Source: Amylostereum areolatum
Lineage: Eukaryota; Basidiomycota; Agaricomycetes; Russulales; Stereaceae
Length of the DNA stretch: 64,000 bases
Direction: 5' to 3'
Assembly (NCBI GenBank): GCA_012932865.1
Contig: SAXG01000003.1
Location: forward strand, 558,001 to 622,000
Of this stretch, positions 11,178 through 22,500 are shown in pieces (the stretch's first letter is position 1; each line of letters starts with the position of its first letter). The position numbers and the translations under genes were made by a program. The notes under the pieces were generated by a model. The model made no database searches. It was not told the DNA's origin and saw only the letters and a program-made list of their open reading frames with translations.

Positions 11178-14009
11178 ATGTCCAGCTCACGCGGCCCAGG
11201 TTCGTCCTGCGCGGCGGTCCAGTGCTCCTCTTATATCTAATTGTCCGCAACAGTGCCGTCCTCCGCATCTCTTCGTCCGACCCCGGCCAGGCGTGACACA
11301 GAGGCCATTTTATCTTATTACCAGTCTGATCTCGCCGGTACAGAGTACATTCCCCCAGATCTTGACCCCGACGACCCGGCCCTTTCCCCTCCCCGACCTG
11401 CTCTTCTTGAGCGCTCGTCCAGCACAACATCTTCCTCCTCTACTTATTCCTCCCCGTCTACTCCTTCTTGCTACGACTCCTCATTGGAAGGTCATCCACC
11501 CACTCCTGGCAACGATACATGTGCTCCGTCCTCACATAGACGGAGACCAAGCAACATTTCCCATCCGGACGCAGATACGCGTCGCATGGCCATAGTCCAC
11601 ATCGACACTCCGCCCTTTCATTCCCTCTCGGTTGATAAAAACCTTGGTATTCAACATTCAGACAACGCCTCTGCCGACACCCTCCCCTCAAGACACGCCT
11701 TCGACCATCATCTGCCACACTCACACTTTACGTCTCCTTCCACTACCCTCTCAGTCACCATGCCCGACGCTTCTACCCATCACCGTTCAACTTCAGACCT
11801 TGAACTCCCATCCCCAAATGAAGCCTCTCGCCATCGCCGATCTCTGAAGGACATATCCGCCGAACATCGATCGCAAGACAATCCACGTCGTGATCCACTC
11901 AAGGAGAGTAACTCGCCATTGTCCTCTATGACGCCTATAATGCCCCCACCCCATCGTCTTAACGGGCATTCTTCCGATCGGGGTTCGACGCCCGACACGC
12001 GTGGTATGTACCTTCGTCGTGACTCGTTGCACTCAATGCTCAACTTGTTATTGACGTAGATAATCGCTCCTTAGACCCGTCACAGCTCTCATCTTACCTA
12101 TATTATCAACCAGGCCTTCACTCTACCGCAGGACCTTTGCCACCGCCTCCCCGTGCCATGTTCCAAATCGACGTGAACACGCCTGCACCCCCTCGTCCAC
12201 CACGACTGCGCTCTCCATCACCTATGGTTCGCTCTGGTCTTGAGGAGCTCAACACGCCTATCTCGATGTCCGCAGTACTACCCAAGAAGCTGTCCCGGTC
12301 GTCGCTACAACGTCCCAACTCTGCTCAATCAGCAGATGGGTCATTACCGACCGTGACGGAGTCTCCGCAGTAAGAACATCGCATGCCTCGCCCAATATCC
12401 ATAGCTAATGTCTCGTAACAGGAGCCATGCACTACACCGTAGTGAATCAAGCTCTCGACACATTCGAGAAGGTGCATTTGCCCCTTCCTCCATCACGGTG
12501 ACGCCTCCAGATCAATTTGAACCACCACCATCGGAGACAGTTCGACTGGTGGGAGGTAACCCTGGGGGACCAACAGACATACTTGACGCCAAACCTAGCC
12601 TTACGTCTGCTCCAGCCACTGCAGACATCCTGTATGTGCCACCACCCCCGCCAGAATTGCGTCGCGACCCTAGCTGGATCAGCGTCAAGATACCTGGCGA
12701 CTCACCCGAGCCTACTCCGGAGGAAGAGTCATCATCCCCCGTATCCACATCACTTTCTCCACCGCCTTCATCCAGTTCACATGCGGAATCGTTCGGTATT
12801 CCTCGGAGCAAGAAGGAAAGAGAGGCGAAGCGTTCTTCGACTAGCCCCGCGAAGGGCGTGTTGACGGACATGAAGCGATATTCTTCTCTTCCTCGAACAC
12901 CGTCTTATCCCTCGGACAGCACGCGGTTCTCAAAGCTGCCGCCCCCTCGTCCACCTCCGCTGAAACGCAAGATCCGCTCACAATATCCCGATGCGATGTG
13001 GTGCAAGGATGTACTCGGTGAACGTACTGCGCTCGACAGAGCTATAGGCTACGCACAGAAAATCAACGAGCTGGCCATGTATGATTGTGGCTTGAGCGAT
13101 TGGGTGCTCTCTGTTAAGGACCGTGGTGAGTAAATCATACATCAAGTCATGCGCTCACACCAAACCCTCTACTATGTAGGATCATCGAGGAACTCGGCTA
13201 CTCGATCTACCCCCCTTTCTCCTCCTGCGCACGCGAATGCAAGACCTATCTCACTGCAACCTCGACAGACGTCTCGATCTTCAATATCCTCGGAAGCTAC
13301 ATTTCCCTTCAGGCCCGACGCGTACACTGCAACTGACTTGTCTCCCCGATCCACCGACACCATGCCTGACTCCGTGCCCCCCGCCCTTCCTTACCCTGCC
13401 CTTGCAACATCACTTGCGGTCCCCAATCATCGACTGTCGACTCTCGGGACACCTCTATCAACGACACGCACACTACCCATAGCGTCCAACAAATCGCCCA
13501 GTGGTTTCTTCTCTTCGTTGGGACGCAACTACAGCCTCAAGAAGGATGACAGGCGCGGTGGAGCCCCTCAGGGCAGAGTACTTACCAAGCCTCCGCCTTC
13601 GCATACTCCCTCGAATCCTCGTCCGGTGAACCTCCATAACGCCCCCAGCGTCCCTGGCGGTCCCCGAGCGGCACCGAGTCGCATCAGTCGTTCGCAGACA
13701 ATGATGGCATCCCCATCGCCGCCCAGCTCAGAATCTGTCTCACCCGTTCAAGCACAACCCCGCAGGCGAAGCAACACGCTGAAACGTCCGTCGCTGTTCG
13801 GGCGATCCCCGACGTCGACGTCTCCTCAGTCGTCGGAACCAGAGCCCTTGCCAGTCGATTTCAACGAGCAGGTGAATAAGCTGTCAGATATATTTCCCCA
13901 CGCGGAGAGGGACGTGTTGGCGGGGTATCTTAGGCGTGCGGGCCAGGACATGCTCGCCATCGGACAGTATCTTGAGGATGAGAAGAACGGTACGATACGT
14001 CGGGGTTGA
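11178..14009 (+). CDS. Ser/Pro-rich protein with C-terminal CUE-like domain
   Basis: The start codon at 11178 opens a 19-nt first exon (MSSSRGP). After a 54-nt intron this joins in frame to VPSSASLRPTPARRDTEAIL. Further exons run about 11251-12003, 12132-12370, 12421-13126 and 13180-14009. The protein of roughly 850 residues is mostly disordered (Ser, Pro, Thr, His). The middle contains a compact, probably folded stretch: YPDAMWCKDVLGERTALDRA, then GYAQKINELAMYDCGLSDWV. The last 45 residues (FNEQVNKLSDIFPHAERDVL, then AGYLRRAGQDMLAIGQYLED) fit a CUE/UBA-like ubiquitin-binding helix bundle with the FP and di-hydrophobic positions. A role in ubiquitin or trafficking is inference from that domain only. 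Confidence 0.7.
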
Positions 14010-14844
14010 ATGTCCCTATTTTTCCTTCTCTCGGGCGCCTTTTTCCCGTAAGATCTTTGGACTATCGGATCGCTGGATGCCTTGGCTCTCCATTTGAACG
14101 CCTGGAAATGCATCTATGTACATATACTTACTACTGATTCTTCGCAGCATGCCAATGTAGGTAGCCGCCAGACACGCGGAGGCTGTCGTTCATAATCGAT
14201 CGCTCTGATGTTTTCAAGTTGTCTCGCTGTGTGATAGGCGTGTCTAGTGCCAGAATCCACAATACTGCAGTAACCCAAAGATATCCAAGTGTACCAGCGT
14301 GCAGCGTAAAAGCTCCTCAAAGGGACGTCAAGGACTCGAGGTATGCATGTTATATTTACACAAGCATGTTATTTCATACTTACAACCCACCTTGAAGCTA
14401 TTCCGAACTTCAGAACATCGAAAACTCACAGGAAGGTCAGACTCACCGTGTGCCATCCGCGCCGGCCGCCCACTGGCAGTGCCACTGCAGATCATGCAGC
14501 GGACCAACCGTCTTCTCACACCACATCAACGCACTAACTGCTTTCAATCAACATGCGACATCGCGCGGCTGCTTTTGGTCTGTCTCCGACCGTGAGTTGA
14601 CTCTTGGTTATACATGGCATGATCCGACAAAAAATCAAATCCAAAGGCCATCAGCCACGGACGTCCTGGACGGCTGCTATTCTGCGACATGTCCTCCAGG
14701 GCTCTCCCTCCCTCACAAATATATAACTGGGTTGATCCAGGTATCAAATGCCCCCAGCCCCGTCTTCGTCGACTGGACGATCCACTCCTTATACCAAGGC
14801 CTTCAAAGCTTCAAACTTGAGACCACACGCCATTCCTTTTTACT
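14010..14844. other. Intergenic region and promoter of the GMC oxidase
   Basis: 835 bases with no supported gene; frames seen here lack family features and intron logic. A TATA box TATATAA lies at 14720-14726, 119 bases before the oxidase ATG, long enough for a 5' UTR. Confidence 0.5.
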
Positions 14845-17145
14845 ATGTTGCAGACGACTATTGCCGCTCTGCTCTCGCTATCCATCGGGGTTGCATATGC
14901 GTGTATCGTTAACCGCCCCGAAGATCTGCCTTCTGGAAAGACGTACGACTATATCGTTGTCGGCTGTGGGTTCATCTCGTGTCTTTCATCCTCGATGTAC
15001 TTACCATGGTCGTATTTCCAGCTGGTCCTGGCGGTTCCGTCGTTGGCGCACGTCTTTCAGAGGACCCCAGCGTGAATGTTCTCATCATCGAGGCCGGACC
15101 TAAGTGGGTGTCTCTCCATTTCCTCACATGACGTATATGTCTGATCGCATTGGCTTGGCCCTGTAGTGTTGATGGCGTGGAGGACATCGAGATTCCGTTC
15201 TACGGCCCCAAGCTGATTGGGACAAAATACGACTGGAACTTTACCACCACCGCTCAAGCTGGATTAAATGGGAGGTCGATCGCGTATTCCCGAGGAAAGG
15301 GACTCGGAGGATCGTCGTCTACAAGTGCGTACGCCTTTTTTGCTCGTGAACTTGGACGTGCATTTACATACAATAGATTTCATGGTTTACAATCGTGGTT
15401 CGAAGGATGACTGGGATCGTTGCGCCAACGTGACAGGCGATAAAGGCTGGTCTTGGGATGCCCTTCAGCCGATCATCCTAGGGGTGAGACTTCGTATTTC
15501 CACACATTTCTTCAACGGATGTTCATGATGGAGATTAGATGGAGAAGCTCGTACCTCCTGCCGACCACCACAACACAACAGGTGAAATCAACCCTGCCAT
15601 TCATGGCAAATCCGGTCCTCTGCAAGTTTCTCTTCCTGGATTTCCCCTCCCCACGGACGATAGGGTGATCCGAGCTACATCTGACCTCCCCGACGAGTTT
15701 CCCTTCAACGAGGATATGAACTCAGGCAACACAATCGGCGTTGGTAAGTTGTAGTATCTCTCACAAGTCGATTTTGTCGTTCTGATGCGCTTTGTTATTA
15801 GGCTGGACCCCGTTCACGATCTCGGATGGTCAGAGGGTCAGCGCGTACACTGCGTATCTCAAGCCCGCACTCTCGCGCCGTAATCTCGACGTCCTCGTCA
15901 ATACCCAAGTCACCAAGGTGGTTCAAACTGGCACTAAATCTGGGCTGCCTGTTTTCAAAGGTGTCCAGTTTGCTCAGTCGTCCTCTGGTACGTTGGGCTA
16001 TCGGGAAATCCCGTCGACGTGTTCACTCTTTGATCAATATTTCAGGGAAAAGGTTTGCTTTGAACGCCACTCGGGAAGTTATACTTTCTGCTGGCGCTGT
16101 CCAGACTCCTCAACTTCTTCTTCTCTCTGGAATTGGCGACTCGGCCGCTCTGGGCAAACTCGGGATCCATACCATCGTCAACAATAAGAATGTGGGCAGA
16201 AACCTCCAGGACCACGTTCTCCTTTCATCTCCGTACAAGGTCAATTCCACGGATACCTTTGATCGCATCTCTCAGAACTCTACCTTCGCCGCTTCTCTGG
16301 TCGCTCAATGGGAGAAAACACACACGGGCGAGCTCGTCCTTGCGTCGGCAGGCCAACTCGGGTGGCTTCGCATCCCATCGAACGCGTCGATTTACGCCTC
16401 TCAATCTGACCCAAGCGCGGGCAAAACATCGGGCCATTACGAGCTGATTTTTACAGTAAATTCCTTGGTTTTCCTTCTTCTATAAACGCCGGCTGACCAA
16501 AAACTGTGCCCAGAACGGCTTTGTGTCTTTCACGGCTGCACCTCCTACCACTGGGAATTACTTCAGCTTGTTTACAAATATAGTCTCGCCCGCGGCTCGT
16601 TCGTTTGATTCACATGGCCAGCCTTTTCCTCGCGCTAACTTTCCTGCAGGTGGTTCTATTACTTTGGCTTCATCTGACCCCTTCGCCGCACCCTTGGTGG
16701 ATCCCGGCTTGTTGAACTCCAAATTCGACATTTTTACGATTGTCGAGGCCCTCAGAACTGCCAACAGGTTTACGCAAGCCAAGTCCTGGGATGGATATAT
16801 CCTCGAACCTTACGGCGATTTTGCCACCGCGATTTCAGGTTCGGATGTTGATCTCGAGGCTTACGCGAGGAAGACGTCGACGACGGTCTGGCATCCGACC
16901 AGCAGCGTTTCGATGTCTAAGAAGGGCACTTCTGACGGCGTGCTGAACCCTGATCTGTCTGTGAAGAATACCATCGGGTTGCGCGTTGTCGACGCGAGCG
17001 CTTTGGTATGCGGTTCTATCAATAACGGCCAGCCTTTTGTACTGACGGCATTCGATCTTTACAGCCATTCGTTCCTGCTGCCCATATCCAAATTCCTATT
17101 TATATCCTTGCTGAACGTGCGGCACGGTTGATCAAAGGTGCATAA
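14845..17145 (+). CDS. Secreted GMC oxidoreductase (aryl-alcohol oxidase type)
   Basis: FAD-dependent alcohol oxidase, in white-rot fungi an extracellular source of H2O2. The N-terminus MLQTTIAALLSLSIGVAYA is a clear signal peptide. Splicing gives the dinucleotide-binding motif DYIVVGSGPGGSVVGARL, then the GMC signatures RGKGLGGSSSTNFMVYNRGS and NATREVILSAGAVQTPQLLL. Catalytic histidines are visible in VWHPTSS and, after the last intron, in LPFVPAAHIQIP. The last exon joins across an intron at about 16997-17061 and ends ILAERAARLIKGA with a TAA at 17143-17145. Without that intron the frame would read a false tail. Both active-site His residues and the FAD motif are intact, so an active enzyme is likely. 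The exact substrate cannot be told from sequence. Confidence 0.93.
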
Positions 17146-17269
17146 GTAATACTCTGTTCGAATCGTTCCTTGTAGTGTAATCCGAGGCTCGTTTCATCCC
17201 ACACCTATTCGTCCCCGTTCATCGAATAAAGCATTACTATTCTCCATCTTCACAATAGTAGTTCTGTGA

Positions 17270-19130
17270 TTATCTCGGAGTCATATTTACAGGTCGAAAG
17301 CCTGAACCTCCTGGTGCTCGCCGGCTCACAGACGGTGCAAAGACTAGAACATCATAAGTGTCAAAGATGACCAATGCCGTTGCCATGAGTCTGCTTACCT
17401 CGTTGGCTTGGTCGATATGACTGTGGCCGGAGCCATCCAGTGCTCTGTTGGCGTTGAGTCCGAGGCGTCCTGTTGGGCATGTTGAGCAGATCCTCCACTT
17501 CCTGGGCACTGTTGGAGCGCTCGGATGCGGTATGAGTTTTGGGAGGATTGTTACTGGTCATGGCGAACTGTTGGCGTGTTCCCCCCCAAACCTGCGCTTG
17601 AGGTGCGAATGACCCTCCCGATCGATTTACTATAGGCGTCCTTTGAATCTGATAGAATTTCCGAAGTTGCCCTAAGTACTGTATGCTGTCCATAAAATGG
17701 GCAGTAAAAAGGTGCTCACTCCGTTTGCCTCCATGCCACCCACCACAGCGCCGATATTCCCTCCAGCATTTTGTACGAATCCACGACCTTTGTCCTCGCC
17801 TTGGAAACGGTCCTGCACAAAGTTCATGGGTGCTCCGTAAGTATTGGAACCTGGGTTATTCGCGGGCAGGCCGGAAGCCTGGGTGTTCGGTACAAGCAAA
17901 ACCTTTCGCTTGATTTTGTCATACTGCACCTGTTTCTGATATGAGCAGACTATAATGATTGGAGAAAGCGTTCCTGGCCTTGAGCTTATGGTACTCCTTG
18001 TCTTTCTCTCTTGTAGTCTCCTGCAATTCCCTGATTTTTCGTCTCTCAGCCTCAAGGTCTCTTTCCAGATCTTTATACACCATCAGCTTTCGGTTGTACT
18101 TACACAATTGCCTTACCCAATATCTTTGCGTTGAGAAGGTTGATTTCGCCGTGCGCTACGTATATATGTCAGTAAAGCGCCGCTGAGCGAGCAATAATTC
18201 AGTGGACCATCGTTCCAAACAGAATCGAGCTTCTTCTGTAGCTGCATATTTTTATCATGATGGTTTCGAGCCAGCGCAACTTGGTATGAGCTGGAAATAG
18301 AGTAACAGTGAGTGGACCGAATCTAGTCTGACAATGACATATTTATCACGTTTCTTGGTGGACTTGATACTGCCAGAAGGAGATGGCTCTATCCTTACGA
18401 ACTGCTTGGTGAAAAACCAATGAAATGAAGCAAAACACCGACCGGCTACATATTTCCAGTATGGTTGAGGGGCTCAGCCCGGAAAGAACTGACTTCGTAG
18501 GACGTTTAGAACAGTCAATGCGAACGATGTGAAGTGCATACACTCACTGTTTTATAATCGTTCGTCGGGCGAAGAGAGCAGACCTGTGGAACGGTCAGCC
18601 ATCTGAATAGATGCAAGCGTGATATGGACGTACGACTACGTCGTCTCTGAGATGCAATCGCCCTTGTCAGTACAAATACCCGTGGAAGGTATGAAGCGGG
18701 CGGATTACGGTTCAGTAAGAGAGGTGTCACAGGCTGGACGGCTCGAATCAGCTATGGACTCTCGAAAGCAAAATGGATACGGTACCTGGACACATTCGCG
18801 AGGCATTGAAAAGTTCATTCGCGCACTCCACTGACGATGAAATGTTGCCGTCAGATCCCAAATATAAAACGTGGTACGCACCACAGAAGATATGCGAGCC
18901 TTGAGTTATGAAGTACATTATCAGTCTCGTGAGCTAGAGACAAATTGCACAGTAATCCGCACATGTTGTCTAGAAGGCAGCGGGTGGAACGTTGATACGC
19001 AGTGCACGGTCCGAGTCATCCCATAAGCTCAGATTGTGAAGTATATGCGCGGGCCAGGACTTACAACCACGGCTTTATCCAACAATCCCTTCCTACACGT
19101 CAGTGTGTTGCACTTAAGGTCCGAGTCCAT
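17270..19130 (-). CDS. HEI10: HEI10/CCNB1IP1-type RING E3 ligase (meiotic crossover factor)
   Basis: HEI10 is a SUMO/ubiquitin ligase that marks designated crossovers on synapsed chromosomes. The first exons, read on the minus strand, are 19130-19065, 18969-18963 (7 nt), 18899-18882, 18830-18786, 18733-18709, 18646-18634 (13 nt), 18583-18548 and 18492-18443, with the next starting at 18388. They join without a phase error into MDSDLKCNTLTCRKGLLDKA VVTTCSHIFCVECANELF...CPACDTSLTEPDDVV, a complete RING. VCSLRPTNDYKTSVLSGLSP and STILEICSRAISFWQYQVHQ follow, the best conserved block of CCNB1IP1. A coiled coil (DLERDLEAERRKIRELQE) comes next, then YDKIKRK and a disordered tail ending GFRPVNMTPR. 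The junction before VQYDKIK needs a GC-AG intron (17978-17930). The gene converges on the GMC oxidase. Confidence 0.9.
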
Positions 19131-19561
19131 GTGTCGTCAAGATTGTCGTGACCTGCTGTCTGAGGGTGTAAGCAAGCCGGGAAGAGAAGGCAAAAGGTCT
19201 GCAAGAATCAAGTACGTTAAGTTGGTGTTCGGACGCACCACGATCACGTGCCCTCCCGACGTCACGGTGATAAGTAGGACTGGGTGCGAACAAATACTGC
19301 ATTAATCAAGAAAGACAAGCAACAGTGGAAGATACGTAGGAGATAGATATAGGGGGCAGTCCGGTCGTGTATCGTAGAGTCAGCTAATGTTACACGAGGT
19401 CCGAAGTCATCATCCGATTGAAGGCACTACACTACTATGAGAGGAGACAGGTATTACTGAGTATGTTTGGCAAATACAAGCGTACCTTATAACGCCGAGA
19501 AGGATGTAATGTGCCAGAAGCTCGGAAGCGGAAGTATTGTGAAAGTGCGAGTGTTGAACGT
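19131..19561. other. Upstream region of HEI10 and 3' region of the GAR-domain gene
   Basis: 431 bases with no supported gene. CACGTG at 19245-19250 and GACGTCAC at 19258-19265 lie about 120 bases upstream of the HEI10 ATG and are possible bHLH and bZIP sites; this is inference. Confidence 0.4.
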
Positions 19562-22500
19562 TCATGGTTTCCAAGCCGGCGCCCGTGACGGAGTAGGAGG
19601 CACAGAAGTACGCGGACGTAGTGCTGGGCTTCTGGACGGGGTTGAGGGACGAGTCCCCAGATCCACGTCAGCTCGTCGAAGAAACTGGAGGGGGGTCAAC
19701 GGCGACCCGGGGGAAGACGTGCTCTTGATTGAATGGGGACTTCGACCACCTGGTGTAGAAAGGGAAAACGAAGGTACGCCACTGGGCTCAGGTGTTATAG
19801 GTGGGCGAGGAGGAGTAGTGATGATTTCTGGTGCCTCAAGGAGGGTAGCGGACGATATCCATCGCTCTTCTCGAGTTCCTACATTGACAACGGTCTCTGG
19901 AAGAAGTCGGAAGCTGTCTGCAAAATGTGTCTTGATGAATCTAGATTGAACGTGATGAGCCTCGAAAGAGCACAAAGCAACGTCAAAAGGTTTCACTTAG
20001 ACAGTTCCATCCAACCACCGCCTACACGCACCATAACAGTCTGGGAGCGCAGAATTCTACAGAAACACAGCTTAGGGTCTTCAGCACCGATCCAGTATTT
20101 ACCGCTTTGATCTTGCCACGAGTCTTCTGCTACCTCGATGTTGATATCGACAGGTAGATTATTGACAATGTCACCGACAGCAACATCAAGCTTGTTCTTT
20201 GGATTGGCGATATAAGCTTTCCTCTTCACTAAGGGCGTCTTTGTTTTCGGTGGACTTCTGGGACTGGACGAAAAGGACAGACGTGGAGCACGACTCCACG
20301 TGGAATACGAGGCGGTGGAACGTGAAGCGGGACCAAAAGATCTCGAGAGGGATGAGGTTTCCGAAGGGGTGGGCGACGCCATGCGAGGCTTACGCTGATT
20401 CGTCTGAGCACGAGGCCTGGAGGTAATCTCAGCTGGGGTTTTGAGGGGTGTACCGGTGCTGGTTGTGGACGATAGGCTGGTTGTGCGTTGACGGGATGCA
20501 AATGTGGAATTGAATAAACGAGAGGAAGGGGAGAACATGGGGCCCGAGGTTGAGCGATTGGTGGACGCGACGGAGACATTGCTCGAGGAACGAGTAGAAG
20601 AGATCTCCCGATTTGAGGCCGACCTTCTGGTTGAAGTGGACGGATGAATAGGAGAAAGGAAACGTCCGCGACCGCGAGAAGACGTGCCTACTGACAGAGT
20701 AGAATAATGGCTATTTTTCTTTTGAAGTGTGGGGCGAATGCTGTCAATAGAGGCTCTGCTTTGCCTCCCAGAGCTGATGGCACTGGACGGACGAGATTTT
20801 CTCCCATTGATTCGGTCCAAAGCCATTGACTCCAGTTCGTTCCAGGTTTGTGACACTCGGGAATGTTCTGAGACTGCCCTCCTATCATCTGATACCTTGG
20901 AGAATGCCAATTCTACTCGTTCGACCAATTTTTTGGTGAAGTCAATGCGAGCAGTCAATTGTTCTTCGGGTGGGAGATTGAGGGGGGACATGTAAGGGGA
21001 GGACAGAAGCCCAGATGGAGGGGCTGGATAGCTATCAATATGTTCCAACAAGTCGCTGAGGGTGGCATCGCATTCCTGGACAGCCGCAGCAAGGGATGAC
21101 AGATCAAGCACCCGCTGTATCAGAGATTCAGACGCAGCGATATCGCTTCGCAATGACCGGAGTTCGATGTTAGTGGTAGCATTTGAGCACATGTAGGGCA
21201 GAGTTGCAACTTCGGAAGAAATTTCCGCGAATTGGGTGGCCATGACTGTGCTTTGACCTGTGGAAGGCAAAGCAGACCCAGAAGAAGAAGGTCGTGCGGT
21301 GGAGTTTATGTCCAGTAATCGGAGACGATTCCTCAGACCTTGGATGGTACGCAGGAGATCGGTTGTCTCGTCGGACTGGGATCCTGGAGCGGAGGCTTTA
21401 CTTGGGGTCCCAAAAACATCTGCAACCAGATCGTTATAGAAATGTTGAGGTGTCTGACGGTAAGCCGTACCTTCTACTTGTTCCGACTTCGTCCTCTCCC
21501 GCTCCACTATTTCCCGCTCTATCCTCTCACGTTCTACCTTTTTCTGCGCCTGCGCCTGCTTCTCCTTCTCCAGCTCCTTCAGCCTTTCCTGCTCCAGCCT
21601 TTCCTGCTCCAGCCTTTCCTGCTCCAGCCTTTCCTGCTCCAGCCTTGCCCGCTCGGCAAGGTCTCTTCGCTCTTGTTCACGCTGCAGCTTGGCCTGTAGT
21701 TCTTGTCGAGCACGTTCCTCAACCTCCACCCGTTCCTTCTCTCTCCGAGCAGTTTCATCGGCCACCCTTTGCGCTTCTGAGAGACGAGATCTAAACGAAT
21801 TGATATCTCGTACCCAAATGGCTAATCGGTGCTGGAGGTCATCCAAAGTTCGGCTTCTCGTGACAACGAGATCTTGTCCCAGCGGTGACCCGCTTTGAGC
21901 CTGAAGTGCGTCGACGCGAGACAGCTGCTCCCTCGCGGCGATGAGATCCTGGGAAAGAGACTGTCCGTCATCAGAAAGACGATCACTTGTATCGGCAATT
22001 GACGTCCAGGGAACGGCGATATCTGCCACACGGCTTTCGTGGAAAGCAGTATTCAGGGATTGAAGAAGATCCGTAGTACGATGAAGTGAGTCGGTAATGC
22101 CGCTCAAGTGTATGTCCAAACGCCTTGCCTCTTGTACTGCCAGGAAGTAATCAATGGTACGACGCAGATTTGACATGTCGCCAGCAAGACGAATGGTAAG
22201 CGCATTGCAATCCGCGCGTACCGCATCATCGAGGTGAAGGAGGTCCAGAGGATACCCAAGAGGAAGTGAATAGGACAATGAAGCGAGATCCCAATTGGCA
22301 GCGGATGAGAAGCGTCGTCGAACAGATGAATTTATCCCATGGGAAGGAGGAGAAACGGAAACGAATGGGATGCGATGAGAAACACTCTCAAGGAGTGCTT
22401 CCACGGCCTTATTGCACTCCTGTGCTTCGATGTCAAGGCTGGACTTTACGGCCTGTATGTCGCCTTGGGGCAAATGACCATCTAGAACGGCTCCAGATAG

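Noticed and set aside
14450..15103. Plus-strand frame of 217 codons before the GMC oxidase
   Set aside because: It overlaps the true signal-peptide exon of the oxidase in another frame, has no family features and runs through its TATA box and introns.
17153..17164. TGTTCGAATCG resembling a tRNA B box
   Set aside because: It lies just after the GMC oxidase stop, with no A box or cloverleaf at a suitable distance.
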